The position numbers and the translations under genes are program-made. The notes under the pieces are model-generated. The model saw nothing but the letters and a program-made list of their open reading frames with translations, made no database searches and had not been told where the DNA came from. From Trifolium pratense (Eukaryota > Streptophyta > Magnoliopsida > Fabales > Fabaceae): DNA of 64,000 nucleotides. Location of the stretch: NCBI RefSeq assembly GCF_020283565.1, contig NC_060062.1, forward strand, positions 32,651,115 to 32,715,114, written 5' to 3'. Position 1 is the stretch's first letter, and every line of letters starts with the position of its first letter. Shown in pieces: positions 46,015-58,656 of the stretch.

Positions 46015-48272
46015 TGTAACGACCCATTTTTCGTATTCGTATATTTTATTAAATGTTATTTTATTTATTAATTGGCTTTGATTATTTTAGTGAGCGGCGA
46101 ATAATTATTTAGCCGAACGTAAGTTATTAGACGCGAGAACCTTTGTTTTGGGCTTGAAGGGCGTGAGAGGCCATATGGGCCTAAGCCATTTGGGCTTGGT
46201 TCATGACAATGGGAAGTAGTATATGTAGCAAGTCAAACACATGAATAGTATCATAACTTCATTTCCTTGAGTTTTGAGTGAGTAGAGCAAGAGCAAAACC
46301 ATAGAGCAAGAGCTAGGGTTTGATCAAGAGAGAAAGCTTGAGCAAGAGAAGGCTTGGATCATCATCTTTGCTTAAGGTAAGAGATTAGAATTCATGATTC
46401 TTGAGTGGCAAGGAGAGGGGAGATTGTCTATGTCTCCATTCCCGAACTCTCCCACTCAATTTCTTTTAGACTTTTGATTAAGCTTTTGTATGTGAGTGTG
46501 ATGTTCTTCATCATTACTTTGTATGTGTTAATCACTAGCTTGATTCCATGAAGAATATGTATGTATTTGAATCATGTTTGAAAAGTTTATGAAAGTTACT
46601 TAAAACCCAAGAAATTAGCATGATTTTGATTGTTTGAGGTATTTGGATGTTTGGAAGGGATGATTAATGTTCCTTGATACCATATATGTTTGGAATGGCT
46701 GTTTATATGAATTTATAACATGTTTGGATGAATTTTTGAGTTGATTTGAGGTTAAACCGCCTTATTGAAACTCAAGAACAGATATTTTTCTGGTATAGTT
46801 CGCTAAGCGACCAGGAGTTCGCTGTAGCGAACATGTTCGCTGAAGCTCGCCAATGATCGCCATGAGCAGGTGACTTCCGGGTGTGGTTCGCGTAGGCTCG
46901 CTAAGCCTTCGCTCAGCGAATAGTTCGTTGAAGCTCGCCAATGCTCGCCATGAGCAGGTGATTCTCTGGTGAGGTTCGCCATGTCTCGCTGAGGCTTCGC
47001 TTAGCGAAGGCCTCTGTGACAGCAATTTTTGTTGATGTTTGTAAGTGTGATTAGGCACTTGTAACATGGTTTAAGAGTATCCTTACATGATTGTTGATAC
47101 ATGTTGATACTGTTAATGCTTATTGTTACTCGTTATATGATTGATAAACGTGTATGCAATAAGTTGTAGCTTAAAGTGAGCAATGTGATGTTTTGGCATT
47201 AATTTGTAATGTTAAGTGAATGTGTTTGAATTGTGTTTCCGCATTCATAATGAGTAGCTTCGAGCTAGAAATATCATATTGATGATATGTGCGAACATAC
47301 ATGCATTCATGTATATATATATGTTGAAATTGGAAACTTGGGTTCCAATAGATTTAAATGGATTTTTGAGTCCATAAGGAAGCCGAGGATCGGATTAGAT
47401 GAATCCATAAGATCTAGAGCTGCTATCCAGCAGGATATAAAACTGTTTAACTTATCCATGAGGGATATGAAGGTTTGGTAAGTTCCGAACAATCCGGCAA
47501 GATGTAAAACTGTTTAACTTATCCATGAGGGGTAAAAGGCAATTGGTACCACATGCATTAGTCGTGTCTAGGGATGACATGACATAGAATGATTGGCATT
47601 AGATACATTAGGGTAAATGCGCATATATTTGATAAGTGGTATGTGACATTATCTGGTTGAACTGTGTTGAACCTTATTAATTGATAATTGTTTAGTACGA
47701 TGTTTTGGCGTGAGTTAGAATATGTATGATGTAGTTCGAAAGTGTAAGGCCTTTCTTATACTCGTATGATATGCGATTATGTTTTCTAACTCTCTGCTTT
47801 GTGTTATTTGCTGGACCTTTGGGGGTTCAGATATTCAGGCTGAGGACTGTGCCGACATTTAGACTGCTGTTTAGCGTGGTGTTGAAGTACCTTTTGGTGA
47901 GGAGACTTAGCATAGATTACTCCTCTTAGTACTAGCTTTTGGTTAGAGTTTGTAAATAGTAAATGCTCTGGTAATGTAACATCGAGTCGGGGATTACGCT
48001 TGGATTTCATCGTATATCGGTGTTACCTTTTGATATGCTAGTTCTTGTATAAGTGACATCCTTAGGGATGAATATGGCTTATGTATATATATATGTATAT
48101 ATATATGCATGCTTGGTGTGATTGAATCCGCTGTTGCTTTTCATGTTAAATTTCATGACGCTCTGTGTGTGTATGCTTGTGTTTTATTTACCGCGTGGCA
48201 CTCTGCCTTTACACTTGTTTGAAAAGTTTTTAAAATTACGTTTTTAAGGGTAGTATGGGTTAGGGTGTTACA
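46015..48272 (+). repeat. 5' LTR of the Gypsy element
   Basis: 2258 bp. It contains a CpG-rich stretch at about 46795-47010 made of TTCGCT/AGCGAA words and an 88-bp-spaced direct repeat of GAAGCTCGCCAATG-TCGCC. It also has (TA)n-like stretches near 47310 and 48080. Open frames within it recur in the other LTR and are not genes. Confidence 0.95.
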
Positions 48273-48276
48273 ATAG

Positions 48277-48288
48277 TGGTATCAGAGC
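48277..48288 (+). promoter_or_regulatory. Primer-binding site (initiator tRNA-Met) of the Gypsy element
   Basis: TGGTATCAGAGC, four bases after the 5' LTR; an exact match to the plant iMet primer site. Confidence 0.9.
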
Positions 48289-48395
48289 AGGTCGGTTCGT
48301 GTGAACCAATTAGGACTTTTCTTTTCCCCGTATGAGCATGTGTAGGGAACACTGTTAGTACTTTCTAACGTCTAGTTGTGATTCGTTCAGGAATC

Positions 48396-51300
48396 ATGGC
48401 TGCTGCGAGAACGAATGCCCAGATTGCGGAAGCTTTGGCCGCACTCACCAACATAGTGGTTAGAGATCATCAACCTGGAAGAGAGGTAGAGATGAGGTTG
48501 GAAAGGTTCATGAAGCAGAAACCGCCAACATTTACCGGAGGTTACAACCCGGATGGAGCTTACAAGTGGCTGGAGGAACTTGAAATAATTTTTGAAGCGA
48601 TGGATTGTTCCGAGGAAGGGAAGACAACCCTTGGAACATATGTGTTGCGCGAGGAAGCGAATGTGTGGTGGAAGAATGCCAAGTTGAGGCTAGGACCCGG
48701 TGGTATGGCTATACCATGGGCAATGTTTAAAAGAGAATTTTTGGTTAAGTATTTTCCTGTAGATGTGAAGAATAAGAAAGTGGTAGAATTCATGGAGTTG
48801 AAACAGGGAAATATGACGGTGGCTGACTATGCCGTCAAGTTTGAGACTTTGTGTGCGTTTAGTCCGCATTACAACACTTTGGAAGCGGAGGACGACAAGT
48901 GTGTGAAGTTTGAAAGTGGTCTACGTCCAGACATCAAGCATATGATTGGATTTTCACAGATAAGGGATTTTGCGACCCTTGTGAACAAGAGTAGGATTTG
49001 TGATGAGGATGGTAGAGCTAAGGTGAATTACTATAAGGCTGTGAACGACCGAAAAGGGAAAGGGCAAGAGCGCGGAAAACCTTATGACAACCGCGGTAAG
49101 GGGAATACAAGTGGAAGTAGGAAACCGAATAATGGGAATTGTTACAAATGTGGAGAGAGGGGTCATATGTCGTATGATTGCCTGAAGAAATTGGACAAGT
49201 GTTTGAATTGTGGGAAGTTAGGCCACAAAGCCGAAGTGTGTAGGACAAGGGTGTTTTGTTTCAACTGTGGTGAGGAGGGCCACAAGAGTATAACTTGTAA
49301 GAAGCCCAAGAAGGTGATGGGCAAGGTGTTTGCTTTGAGTGGAGAGGATGCTAGCCTTGAGGACAATCTCATTAGAGGTACGTGTTTCATCTATGACACT
49401 CCTTTAATTGCGATTATAGATACGGGAGCGACGCATTCTTTTATTTCTTTGGATTGTGCGGAGCGTCTTAGTATTCCTTTAACGGATATGACGGGTAGGA
49501 TGGAAATAGAAACTCCTGCTAATGGTTCAGTGATTACCCGACAAGTATGTCGTAATTGCCCCGTAACCATTTTTGATAGGCACTTTGGTATGGATTTAGT
49601 GTGTATTCCACTTAGTGGTATGGATGTAATTTTTGGTATGAATTGGTTAATCTTCAACCGAATTCATATCAACTGTCGTGAGAAGGCCGTTGTTTTTCCG
49701 AAGCCGGAGGAGAACTTGCATTTGATGAGCGGGAAGGAAGTATCGGAAGCGTTGAAAGAACATGCCGAGATGTTCATGATGTTTGCATCATTGAAACTCG
49801 AAGGAGGAGTTAAGATAGAAGAGTTACCGATCGTTTGTGAATTCCCAGATGTGTTTCCGGATGATATATCTGACGTGCCTCCAAAGCGAGAGGTAGAGTT
49901 TTCTATCGACCTAGTACCTGGAACTAGTCCGATATCGATGGCGCCGTATCGAATGTCAGCGTCTGAGTTGAATGAGTTGAAGAAGCAACTTGAAGAGCTG
50001 CTTGAGAAGAGGTTTGTTCGACCGAGTATTTCGCCATGGGGAGCGCCGGTATTGCTTGTAAAGAAGAAAGATGGAAGCATGAGATTATGTATAGACTATC
50101 GTCAGTTGAACAAAGTGACGATCAAGAATAAATATCCACTTCCAAGGATAGATGATTTGATGGATCAACTAGTTGGAGCTTGTGTGTTTAGTAAGATCGA
50201 TTTGAGATCTGGATACCATCAGATTAGAGTGAAGACGGAAGACATACCTAAGACTGCATTCAGGACGAGGTATGGGCACTATGAGTATTCAGTTATGCCG
50301 TTTGGTGTGACCAATGCACCTGGAGTTTTCATGGAGTATATGAACCGAATTTTCCATTCATTTTTGGATAGATTCGTGGTGGTGTTCATTGACGACATTT
50401 TGATTTACTCAAAATCCGTGGAAGAGCACGAAGAGCACTTGAGGATTGTTTTGCAAGTCTTGAAGGAGAAGAAGTTGTATGCCAAGTTGTCGAAGTGTGA
50501 ATTTTGGATGAAAGAGGTAAGTTTCCTAGGGCATATAATTTCAAGTGGAGGAATCGCGGTAGATCCTGCGAAGGTTGAAGCTGTGTCACAGTGGGGAACG
50601 CCGGAATCTGTTTCAGAGATTAGAAGTTTCCTTGGTTTAGCCGGTTATTATAGAAGATTCATCGAAGGTTTTTCGAAGTTGGCTTTACCGTTAACCAAGT
50701 TGACGAGGAAAGATCAAGCGTTTGTTTGGGATGGTATTTGTGAGAAGAGTTTCCAAGAGCTCAAGAGAAGATTGACTACTGCACCCGTGTTGATTTTACC
50801 TGATGCCAAAGAGTCGTTCGTCGTGTATTGCGATGCTTCGAAGTTAGGACTTGGCGGAGTGCTTATGCAAGGGAGCAATGTGGTAGCATATGCTTCAAGG
50901 CAACTGAAGGTTCACGAGAGGAACTATCCAACGCATGATTTGGAGTTAGCCGCAGTGGTGTTTGCTTTGAAAGTGTGGAGACACTACTTGTATGGATCGA
51001 GGTTTGAAGTGTTTAGTGATCACAAGAGTCTGAAATACTTATTCGACCAGAAGGAGTTGAATATGAGGCAACGAAGATGGCTCGAATTCTTAAAGGACTA
51101 CGATTTCAATTTGAGTTATCACCCCGGAAAAGCCAATGTGGTGGCCGATGCGTTAAGTAGGAAAACTTTGCATATGTCATCATTGATGGTGAGAGAGTTA
51201 GAGTTGATTGAGGAATTCCGAGACTTGAGTCTTGTGTGTGAGGTTACTTCTTCAAGTGTGAAGCTTGGAATGTTAAGATTGACGAATCCTTTTCTTGAAG

Positions 51301-52760
51301 ATATTAAAGAACGTCAGAAATCGGATAAGAAATTGATGGAGAAGATGGTACTCATCAATGAAGGCAAGGAGACCAATATCAAGATTGACGAAAGTGGAGT
51401 CATGAGATTTCACGGAAGAGTTTGTGTACCGGATGTACCCGAATTAAAGAGAATGATCATGGAAGAAGGTCACAGAAGTGGTTTGAGTATTCATCCTGGA
51501 GTAACCAAGATGTATCAGGATTTGAGGAAGTTATTTTGGTGGCCGGGAATGAAGAGACAAATTTCTGAATTTGTTTATTCATGCTTAACTTGTCAGAAAT
51601 CGAAGATTGAACATCAGAAGCCGTTTGGTTTGTTACAACCAATGTTTATACCCGAATGGAAATGGGATAGCATTGCAATGGATTTTGTGGGAGGTTTACC
51701 GAAGACCAAGAAAGGTAACGAGGTGATTTGGGTAGTGGTAGATCGTCTGACGAAGTGTGCTCACTTCATTGCTATCAGGAAAGGTACTTTGGTGCCTAAG
51801 TTGGCCGAGATTTATGTGGAGCAGATTGTGAAGCTACATGGTATTCCAACAAGTATTATTTCGGATAGAGATCCGAGATTTACTTCTAGATTTTGGGAAA
51901 GCTTGCAAGAAGCTTTAGGAACGAAGTTGAGGTTGAGTTCAGCGTATCATCCTCAGACAGATGGTCAGTCGGAGAGGACAATACAATCCTTAGAGGATTT
52001 GTTAAGAGCTTGCGTTTTGGAGCAAAACGTGAATTGGGATTTTTGTTTGCCGTTGGTAGAGTTTACATACAACAACAGTTACCATTCTAGTATCGGAATG
52101 GCACCGTTTGAGGCTTTGTATGGGAGAAGGTGTAGGACACCTCTGTGTTGGTATGAAACTGGAGAAGGTGCAATTCTTGGACCAGAGATTGTACAAGAAA
52201 CAACAGAGAAGATTCGGATGATTCGTGAGAAGATGAAAGCGTCTCAGAGTCGACAGAAGAGTTATCATGATAAGAGGAGGAAGGACATTGAATTCCAAGA
52301 GGGGGATCATGTATTCCTACGAGTTACATCGACTACCGGAGTAGGACGTGCGTTGAAGTCAAGGAAGTTGACGTCGAGGTTTATTGGGCCGTTTGAGATT
52401 TTGAAGCGAGTTGGGAAAGTTGCGTATAGGATTGCATTACCGCCATCATTGGCGAATTTGCACGATGTTTTCCATGTATCACAGTTGCGCAAGTATGTGT
52501 CTGATCCGACACACGTGATTGAATCGGACGATGTTCAAGTGAGGGATGACTTGACCATCGAGACTGTGCCTTTGAGAATCGAAGGAAGAGAAGTGAAGAG
52601 GTTGAGAAACAAAGAGATTGCATCCGTGAAAGTCGTGTGGGGAGGACCGGCTGGTGAGAATGCAACGTGGGAGTTAGAAAGCAAGATGAGAGATTCTTAT
52701 CCCGATCTGTTTCTAGGTAATTTCGAGGGCGAAATTCTTTTAAGGAGGGTAGGATTGTAA
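48396..52760 (+). CDS. Gypsy gag-pol polyprotein with chromodomain-like tail
   Basis: 1454 codons from ATG at 48396 ([17 protein letters not shown]). A frame extension upstream has no ATG. Gag capsid comes first ([18 protein letters not shown]), then three CCHC zinc knuckles at residues 249-302. Protease has DTGATHSF near 341. RT has YRQLNK near 567 and FIDDILIYS near 665; RNase H has YCDAS near 811. Integrase has the HHCC finger (HPGVTK near 1033, SCLTC near 1062) and DDE at about 1095, 1156 and 1192 (MDFVGG, SDRDPRF, QSERTIQ). The C-terminal VVWGG...ATWELESKM at about 1395-1438 is the chromodomain-like segment typical of the Tekay/Del clade, which is thought to steer integration to heterochromatin. 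RT before integrase confirms Gypsy order. No stop or frameshift. The TAA stop is formed by the first bases of the 3' LTR. Confidence 0.96.
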   Translation: MAAARTNAQIAEALAALTNIVVRDHQPGREVEMRLERFMKQKPPTFTGGYNPDGAYKWLEELEIIFEAMDCSEEGKTTLGTYVLREEANVWWKNAKLRLGPGGMAIPWAMFKREFLVKYFPVDVKNKKVVEFMELKQGNMTVADYAVKFETLCAFSPHYNTLEAEDDKCVKFESGLRPDIKHMIGFSQIRDFATLVNKSRICDEDGRAKVNYYKAVNDRKGKGQERGKPYDNRGKGNTSGSRKPNNGNCYKCGERGHMSYDCLKKLDKCLNCGKLGHKAEVCRTRVFCFNCGEEGHKSITCKKPKKVMGKVFALSGEDASLEDNLIRGTCFIYDTPLIAIIDTGATHSFISLDCAERLSIPLTDMTGRMEIETPANGSVITRQVCRNCPVTIFDRHFGMDLVCIPLSGMDVIFGMNWLIFNRIHINCREKAVVFPKPEENLHLMSGKEVSEALKEHAEMFMMFASLKLEGGVKIEELPIVCEFPDVFPDDISDVPPKREVEFSIDLVPGTSPISMAPYRMSASELNELKKQLEELLEKRFVRPSISPWGAPVLLVKKKDGSMRLCIDYRQLNKVTIKNKYPLPRIDDLMDQLVGACVFSKIDLRSGYHQIRVKTEDIPKTAFRTRYGHYEYSVMPFGVTNAPGVFMEYMNRIFHSFLDRFVVVFIDDILIYSKSVEEHEEHLRIVLQVLKEKKLYAKLSKCEFWMKEVSFLGHIISSGGIAVDPAKVEAVSQWGTPESVSEIRSFLGLAGYYRRFIEGFSKLALPLTKLTRKDQAFVWDGICEKSFQELKRRLTTAPVLILPDAKESFVVYCDASKLGLGGVLMQGSNVVAYASRQLKVHERNYPTHDLELAAVVFALKVWRHYLYGSRFEVFSDHKSLKYLFDQKELNMRQRRWLEFLKDYDFNLSYHPGKANVVADALSRKTLHMSSLMVRELELIEEFRDLSLVCEVTSSSVKLGMLRLTNPFLEDIKERQKSDKKLMEKMVLINEGKETNIKIDESGVMRFHGRVCVPDVPELKRMIMEEGHRSGLSIHPGVTKMYQDLRKLFWWPGMKRQISEFVYSCLTCQKSKIEHQKPFGLLQPMFIPEWKWDSIAMDFVGGLPKTKKGNEVIWVVVDRLTKCAHFIAIRKGTLVPKLAEIYVEQIVKLHGIPTSIISDRDPRFTSRFWESLQEALGTKLRLSSAYHPQTDGQSERTIQSLEDLLRACVLEQNVNWDFCLPLVEFTYNNSYHSSIGMAPFEALYGRRCRTPLCWYETGEGAILGPEIVQETTEKIRMIREKMKASQSRQKSYHDKRRKDIEFQEGDHVFLRVTSTTGVGRALKSRKLTSRFIGPFEILKRVGKVAYRIALPPSLANLHDVFHVSQLRKYVSDPTHVIESDDVQVRDDLTIETVPLRIEGREVKRLRNKEIASVKVVWGGPAGENATWELESKMRDSYPDLFLGNFEGEILLRRVGL
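52741..52755 (+). promoter_or_regulatory. Polypurine tract of the Gypsy element
   Basis: TAAGGAGGGTAGGAT lies directly before the TG of the 3' LTR. It overlaps the last codons of pol. Confidence 0.8.
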
Positions 52761-55013
52761 CGACCCATTTTTCGTATTCGTATATTTTATTAAATGTTAT
52801 TTTATTTATTAATTGGCTTTGATTATTTTAGTGAGCGGCGAATAATTATTTAGCAGAACGTAAGTTATTAGACGCGAGAACCTTTGTTTTGGGCTTGAAG
52901 GGCGTGAGAGGCCATATGGGCCTAAGCCATTTGGGCTTGGTTCATGACAATGGGAAGTAGTATATGTAGCAAGTCAAACACATGAATAGTATCATAACTT
53001 CATTTCCTTGAGTTTTGAGTGAGTAGAGCAAGAGCAAAACCATAGAGCAAGAGCTAGGGTTTGATCAAGAGAGAAAGCTTGAGCAAGAGAAGGCTTGGAT
53101 CATCATCTTTGCTTAAGGTAAGAGATTAGAATTCATGATTCTTGAGTGGCAAGGAGAGGGGAGATTGTCTATGTCTCCATTCCCGAACTCTCCCACTCAA
53201 TTTCTTTTAGACTTTTGATTAAGCTTTTGTATGTGAGTGTGATGTTCTTCATCATTACTTTGTATGTGTTAATCACTAGCTTGATTCCATGAAGAATATG
53301 TATGTATTTGAATCATGTTTGAAAAGTTTATGAAAGTTACTTAAAACCCAAGAAATTAGCATGATTTTGATTGTTTGAGGTATTTAGATGTTTGGAAGGG
53401 ATGATTAATGTTCCTTGATACCATATATGTTTGGAATGGCTGTTTATATGAATTTATAACATGTTTGGATGAATTTTTGAGTTGATTTGAGGTTAAACCG
53501 CCTTATTGAAACTCAAGAACAGATATTTTTCTGGTATAGTTCGCTAAGCGACCAGGAGTTCGCTGTAGCGAACATGTTCGCTGAAGCTCGCCAATGCTCG
53601 CCATGAGCAGGTGACTTCCGGGTGTGGTTCGCGTAGGCTCGCTAAGCCTTCGCTCAGCGAATAGTTCGTTGAAGCTCGCCAATGCTCGCCATGAGCAGGT
53701 GATTCTCTGGTGAGGTTCGCCATGTCTCGCTGAGGCTTCGCTTAGCGAAGGCCTCTGTGACAGCAATTTTTGTTGATGTTTGTAAGTGTGATTAGGCACT
53801 TGTAACATGGTTTAAGAGTATCCTTACATGATTGTTGATACATGTTGATACTGTTAATGCTTATTGTTACTCGTTATATGATTGATAAACGTGTATGCAA
53901 TAAGTTGTAGCTTAAAGTGAGCAATGTGATGTTTTGGCATTAATTTGTAATGTTAAGTGAATGTGTTTGAATTGTGTTTCCGCATTCATAATGAGTAGCT
54001 TCGAGCTAGAAATATCATATTGATGATATGTGCGAACATACATGCATTCATGTATATATATATGTTGAAATTGGAAACTTGGGTTCCAATAGATTTAAAT
54101 GGATTTTTGAGTCCATAAGGAAGCCGAGGATCGGATTAGATGAATCCATAAGATCTAGAGCTGCTATCCAGCAGGATATAAAACTGTTTAACTTATCCAT
54201 GAGGGATATGAAGGTTTGGTAAGTTCCGAACAATCCGGCAAGATGTAAAACTGTTTAACTTATCCATGAGGGGTAAAAGGCAATTGGTACCACATGCATT
54301 AGTCGTGTCTAGGGATGACATGACATAGAATGATTGGCATTAGATACATTAGGGTAAATGCGCATATATTTGATAAGTGGTATGTGACATTATCTGGTTG
54401 AACTGTGTTGAACCTTATTAATTGATAATTGTTTAGTACGATGTTTTGGCGTGAGTTAGAATATGTATGATGTAGTTCGAAAGTGTAAGGCCTTTCTTAT
54501 ACTCGTATGATATGCGATTATGTTTTCTAACTCTCTGCTTTGTGTTATTTGCTGGACCTTTGGGGGTTCAGATATTCAGGCTGAGGACTGTGCCGACGTT
54601 TAGACTGCTGTTTAGCGTGGTGTTGAAGTACCTTTTGGTGAGGAGACTTAGCATAGATTACTCCTCTTAGTACTAGCTTTTGGTTAGAGTTTGTAAATAG
54701 TAAATGCTCTGGTAATGTAACATCGAGTCGGGGATTACGCTTGGATTTCATCGTATATCGGTGTTACCTTTTGATATGCTAGTTCTTGTATAAGTGACAT
54801 CCTTAGGGATGAATATGGCTTATGTATATATATATGTATATATATATGCATGCTTGGTGTGATTGAATCCGCTGTTGCTTTTCATGTTAAATTTCATGAC
54901 GCTCTGTGTGTGTATGCTTGTGTTTTATTTACCGCGTGGCACTCTGCCTTTACACTTGTTTGAAAAGTTTTTAAAATTACGTTTTTAAGGGTAGTATGGG
55001 TTAGGGTGTTACA
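52756..55013 (+). repeat. 3' LTR of the Gypsy element
   Basis: 2258 bp. Differences from the 5' LTR seen by eye include AGCAGAACG versus AGCCGAACG, GTATTTAGATG versus GTATTTGGATG, CCAATGCTCGCC versus CCAATGATCGCC, and GCCGACGTTT versus GCCGACATTT. Confidence 0.95.
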
Positions 55014-55376
55014 GTCTGAATGCAATTTCAATGTGAATGCTTCGTACCTTTACATGTAATTGGGGAAGAAGACCTTTGGTGTCTTAGATGCAAAATTGAG
55101 TATATGTCCCTATTAAGTTTATGTCCCACGATGTCCCTAAAATTAATATTCTGAATGCAATATCAATGTGAATATGTTTCATAACATCACATGTAAGTGG
55201 AGAAGACCCTTGGTGCCTTGGATGAAAAATTAAATATATGTCCCTTAATTGAGTTTATGTCCCACGATGTCCCTAAAATTTATAGTCTGAATGTCATTTC
55301 AACGTGAATGCTTCATAACTTCACATGTATTTGGAGTAGATGACCCTCGGTGCCTTAGATGCAAAATTGAATATAT
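55014..55376. repeat. Satellite array block C
   Basis: Fewer than three monomers of the same family lie between the Gypsy and CACTA elements, beginning with the duplicated GTCTG. Confidence 0.95.
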
Positions 55377-55619
55377 CACTACAAGAAAATATGCACTTTG
55401 CGACGGTTAAAATTGCAGTTTGCAACAGTTGAAACCGTTGCAATTGTACACTTGTGACGGTTTGCCAACTGTGGCTGATTTCGGCGTCGCAAGAGAACTT
55501 TGCGACAGTTCTGAAAACCGTTGTTACAACAGTTTCAAACTGTCGCTATGTCTTTCACCACATAACACTAAATTAAATGTTGCAACGGTTACAAAACCGT
55601 CGCAAACTTGTTTTTTTTA

Positions 55620-57468
55620 AAAAAAAGAATCCTTTAAAACATTTTTTATTCTTTGCTTATTAAAGAACAATTACAATATTCATACATCCATAAAGGAGTA
55701 AAGAAATAAAAATGCACTAATATATAAATAACTGAATCTCATTTATTTAATTCATTCAATAGTGACAAGATCCATACATCAAAAATTTAATTAAAGTACT
55801 TGAAGTTTCAAACGAAAGAAACTAATGTAGTTCAAAGATTCAAAAACTAAAACATAAATATTACTAGTGGTTAAACATAACATTACGTCAAAATAAGTTC
55901 ACAAAATATGTGATGCTGCTTCATAATCCTTAATTAGTGTTAGCTAGACTCAGAACGCCTATCATCGCTTGACTCTTCTTATTCGGTTACCTGAAAAAAC
56001 ATAAGTATATATTAGGATACTTAAAAAAACGAACTAAGTTGTACAATTTGACTTAGTTCATGGTATAATTCCACAAGATTGGTATTTTAAAACATAACAT
56101 AATGCATTTCTTTTCTAAGAAGATCAAATAAATGAACTCATAACAGAACAAATTCTTTTTTAAAAGCCAAAGAATAATTTATTAATGAAAGAGAGATAAG
56201 GTATACCAAATAGTTACAATGCAACACTTCAAACCATACAAACACATGATTACAATGCCAAAGTGACTCAATCATTAACAACCCCATAGTTAGAGCAACA
56301 CACAAATGACAACAAAATTAAGCTCTATCAAAACAACTATCAAGCCTAAGACATGATTACAAAGCTACCGAAAAGGTAGAGACAAGCTGCAATCAATTAA
56401 CTCTCATACCTCTTTTCAAAGAGCAAATTTTTTTTGTAAGCACAAGTAGTATCTCATAGCAGAATTGTTCAATCAAATATAAAAAGAAATTACTTGTGAA
56501 CTGAACATAACAGGAGATAAAAGAGGAGAGTTTTTTACCTCCATGCTCGAACAATGCTTGGAAAGTAAAGGGCATACTTGAAAAAATCAGTAGGATTTTA
56601 CAAAGAACCATCCAAGTTCTTAACTCTAGTATGCATATTCTTCAGCCTGCGCATTGGAGGAAAGGTTTAATTGTCATAAAGAATAAATTTATCAACAATA
56701 TTACTACACATGGCTTCTCAATAATCAATAAAGACTTGCAAGACAAAATTGAAAACAACAAAGTTCTTAAGAATTCTGCGTGCAACATAATTTAGTCGCT
56801 TGCAATATAAGATGGAAATAACCAAAGTTACTGCATTCATATTATAATATGAAAGTTGTTGCAGATTCATGTACTATACTACTAATTAGTCGCTTGAAAT
56901 TTACTCCATTTTCAACTTTGGCTTCGAAGTAAAAATAAGTCATTTGTATTAAATGATCCTACCTATTGTTCCAACTATATATGCCACCATGAATATTTAA
57001 CAAAACCATCAAACCAAAAAGTATCATAAACTTCACCATAGTAATAAGATGTTAGGAAAATTGGTCAAAAATCACTAGTTCTAATGTTCAATTTTATGCT
57101 GAACAATTTATGTAAGGAGTATAACTTATAGCTTGGGCCAATCATTCATATATACTAACTTCTAATCCGCCTCATGAAAGAAACGTAGCAACTACTACAA
57201 GACATTAAAATCTAAAAAGATGAGAGATGAACGCGGAATGGATGGTTTTTGAGTTTGTAAAGATTTTACTTTCATTCTTATTGCAGGGAGTATAATTATA
57301 AATATAGAGAATTCAAAAATCAAAACCAAATTACAGCAAAAGCTACTTAAAAAAGCACGCAGAAATTGAGTTGACAGGGGCGCATATAAACTTTCTCCTC
57401 TATAACTAAATTATATTGTGATTAAATGTTTGATTAAAACAAATGCCAAAGGCAAGTTATTGAAGCAC
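55620..57468. other. CACTA interior, mostly unrecognised
   Basis: AT-rich. On the minus strand near 55915-55990 a possible last exon reads EESSDDRRSESS before a stop, but an in-frame TAA precedes it and I cannot name it. Nothing else is recognisable in this 1.8 kb. Confidence 0.35.
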
Positions 57469-57822
57469 CTTAGGACCGGTTTGGCCGAAAATAGCATTAC
57501 CTGCTGCAACAGTTGAATCACAAACCATATGTAATACATGCCCACCTCCACCAGCATACCCTACAACCTGTTTTAATGTTAGTAAATAATTTGCAGCTGT
57601 TGAAGGCTTTTGAGCATAACAAATGAGATTAAGAATAAAGGTAAAAAGAGCTAAAGAGAGTACCATGCAATTACTGGTTTTGGAAGTCGGCGAATCTACA
57701 TATGTAATCTAGAATGAATCGATAAATACTTGTAAGTCTAACACATTAAGGCGACCGATGTTTTCATGAGCAGAATAACCATCTTCAATCCTCAAGGCTT
57801 GCTCACCACCACTACAAAATGC
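57469..57822 (-). pseudogene. Captured fragment of 1,4-dihydroxy-2-naphthoyl-CoA synthase (MenB/NS)
   Basis: Three exon pieces on the minus strand, in gene order. 57822-57730 reads AFCSGGEQALRIEDGYSAHE then GRLNVLDLQ before GTATTT. About 57696-57661 reads [10 protein letters not shown] after an AG. 57567-57469 reads [20 protein letters not shown] then [10 protein letters not shown] after an ACAG. These are the crotonase-fold core of naphthoate synthase, which closes the second ring in phylloquinone (vitamin K1) synthesis. CSGG and the GGGH block normally build the oxyanion hole and acyl-CoA site. The intron remnants show capture from genomic DNA. A missing base after IA, a shortened intron and lack of both ends make it non-functional. 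It lies wholly inside the CACTA element. Confidence 0.85.
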
Positions 57823-58480
57823 ATTTGTTTCAGCACAAAGATTAAAACCTCATATCCCAGGGAAATAAAAAATATAGTACAGCAAAAGAAACAAAGCATA
57901 AATTGAGAGTGAAACAAAAACAAAGGGGCTTCTAAGGGGAAATTACAAAAAATGCAGTAAAAGAAACAAAAAACAAAGCATAACTTGAGACCATAAGAAC
58001 AACTCACAAAGGGGCTTCTTTGATTCACAGAGAGAAGAATTGAATGATACCTAACTAACAAAACAACAAGCTAAAGATAAACAACAAGCATGCAATCAAT
58101 ACAATGAAACAACAGAGAGATGGTCGGAGTTACTCGATACCTTGGACCGCAGAGAACGGCGGAGGATTAAAGGAGAACGGTGGAGTAATTGAAGAAAAAC
58201 GGAAGAGATATTGACGGATTGAACGAAGGAGAACAATGAAGGGGTTTGAGGTTCTTCGATTAAGGATCCAGCGGAGGGATTTGTGGTTCCATATTTGCGA
58301 TTCGGCGGCGGAGGGATTTGCAATTCGTGGTTGTGGTTCAATGTTGGGGCAAAGATAAACAAAAAGAAAAGGGTTTGTGATATGTTCTTTCGTATAAAAA
58401 TAAAATAAAAAATAATAATATGTGAGTGAATTTTTGATTTATTAGAGAAAGAGGCAAACTTTTCATTGGTGGTAAAGCAA
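57823..58480 (-). other. CACTA interior, possible captured 5' exon
   Basis: A minus-strand frame (58512-58096) contains proline-rich LQIPPPPNRKYG and ends in a serine/arginine-rich segment (ILRRSLRSKVSS) just before a GTATCG that could be a donor. It might be the first exon of a captured gene, but I recognise no family and it does not resemble the MenB N-terminus. Confidence 0.25.
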
Positions 58481-58656
58481 AAACATTGAGACGGTTCACT
58501 TAACTGTCGCAAAATTTCAAAATTAAGCTAAAACATTGCAATGGTTGATACAACTGTCGCATCACATGTCGCAAAATTCCAAAATTTAGCACATTACAAC
58601 GGTTCTGGTCAAAGTGTCGCAAGGTAAGTGTCGCAAAGTAATAATTTTCTTGTAGT

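Larger units (their letters stand above)
46015..55013 (+). mobile_element. Tekay/Del-like Ty3/Gypsy chromovirus, 8999 bp, apparently intact
   Basis: LTRs of 2258 bp at 46015-48272 and 52756-55013 begin TGTAAC and end GTTACA. The target duplication GTCTG is perfect (46010-46014 and 55014-55018). By eye the LTRs differ at about four positions, so insertion was very recent. Primer site TGGTATCAGAGC is at 48277-48288, one uninterrupted gag-pol frame follows, and the polypurine tract abuts the 3' LTR. It interrupts a satellite monomer that continues after 55013. All parts needed for transposition appear to be present. Confidence 0.97.
55377..58656. mobile_element. Non-autonomous CACTA (En/Spm-type) DNA transposon, 3280 bp
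   Basis: The ends are CACTACAAGAAAAT (55377) and ATTTTCTTGTAGTG (to 58656). The inverted match extends to about 28 bp, including ACTTTGCGAC. The 3-bp duplication TAT flanks it, as expected for CACTA elements. Subterminal regions (55405-55620 and 58480-58640) carry many GCGACGGTT / AACTGTCGC words in both orientations, the usual transposase-binding arrangement. There is no transposase. The interior holds minus-strand exons of a MenB-like gene (57469-57822) and otherwise AT-rich sequence. It sits in a satellite monomer at GAATATAT|GTCCC. Confidence 0.93.

Noticed and set aside
46762..48010. Open frames in the Gypsy LTR (repeated at 53503-54751)
   Set aside because: They are in LTR sequence, present in both copies because LTRs are duplicated, and show no domain.
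48560..52665. Minus-strand open frames opposite Gypsy gag-pol
   Set aside because: They are shadows of a well-supported 1454-codon polyprotein.
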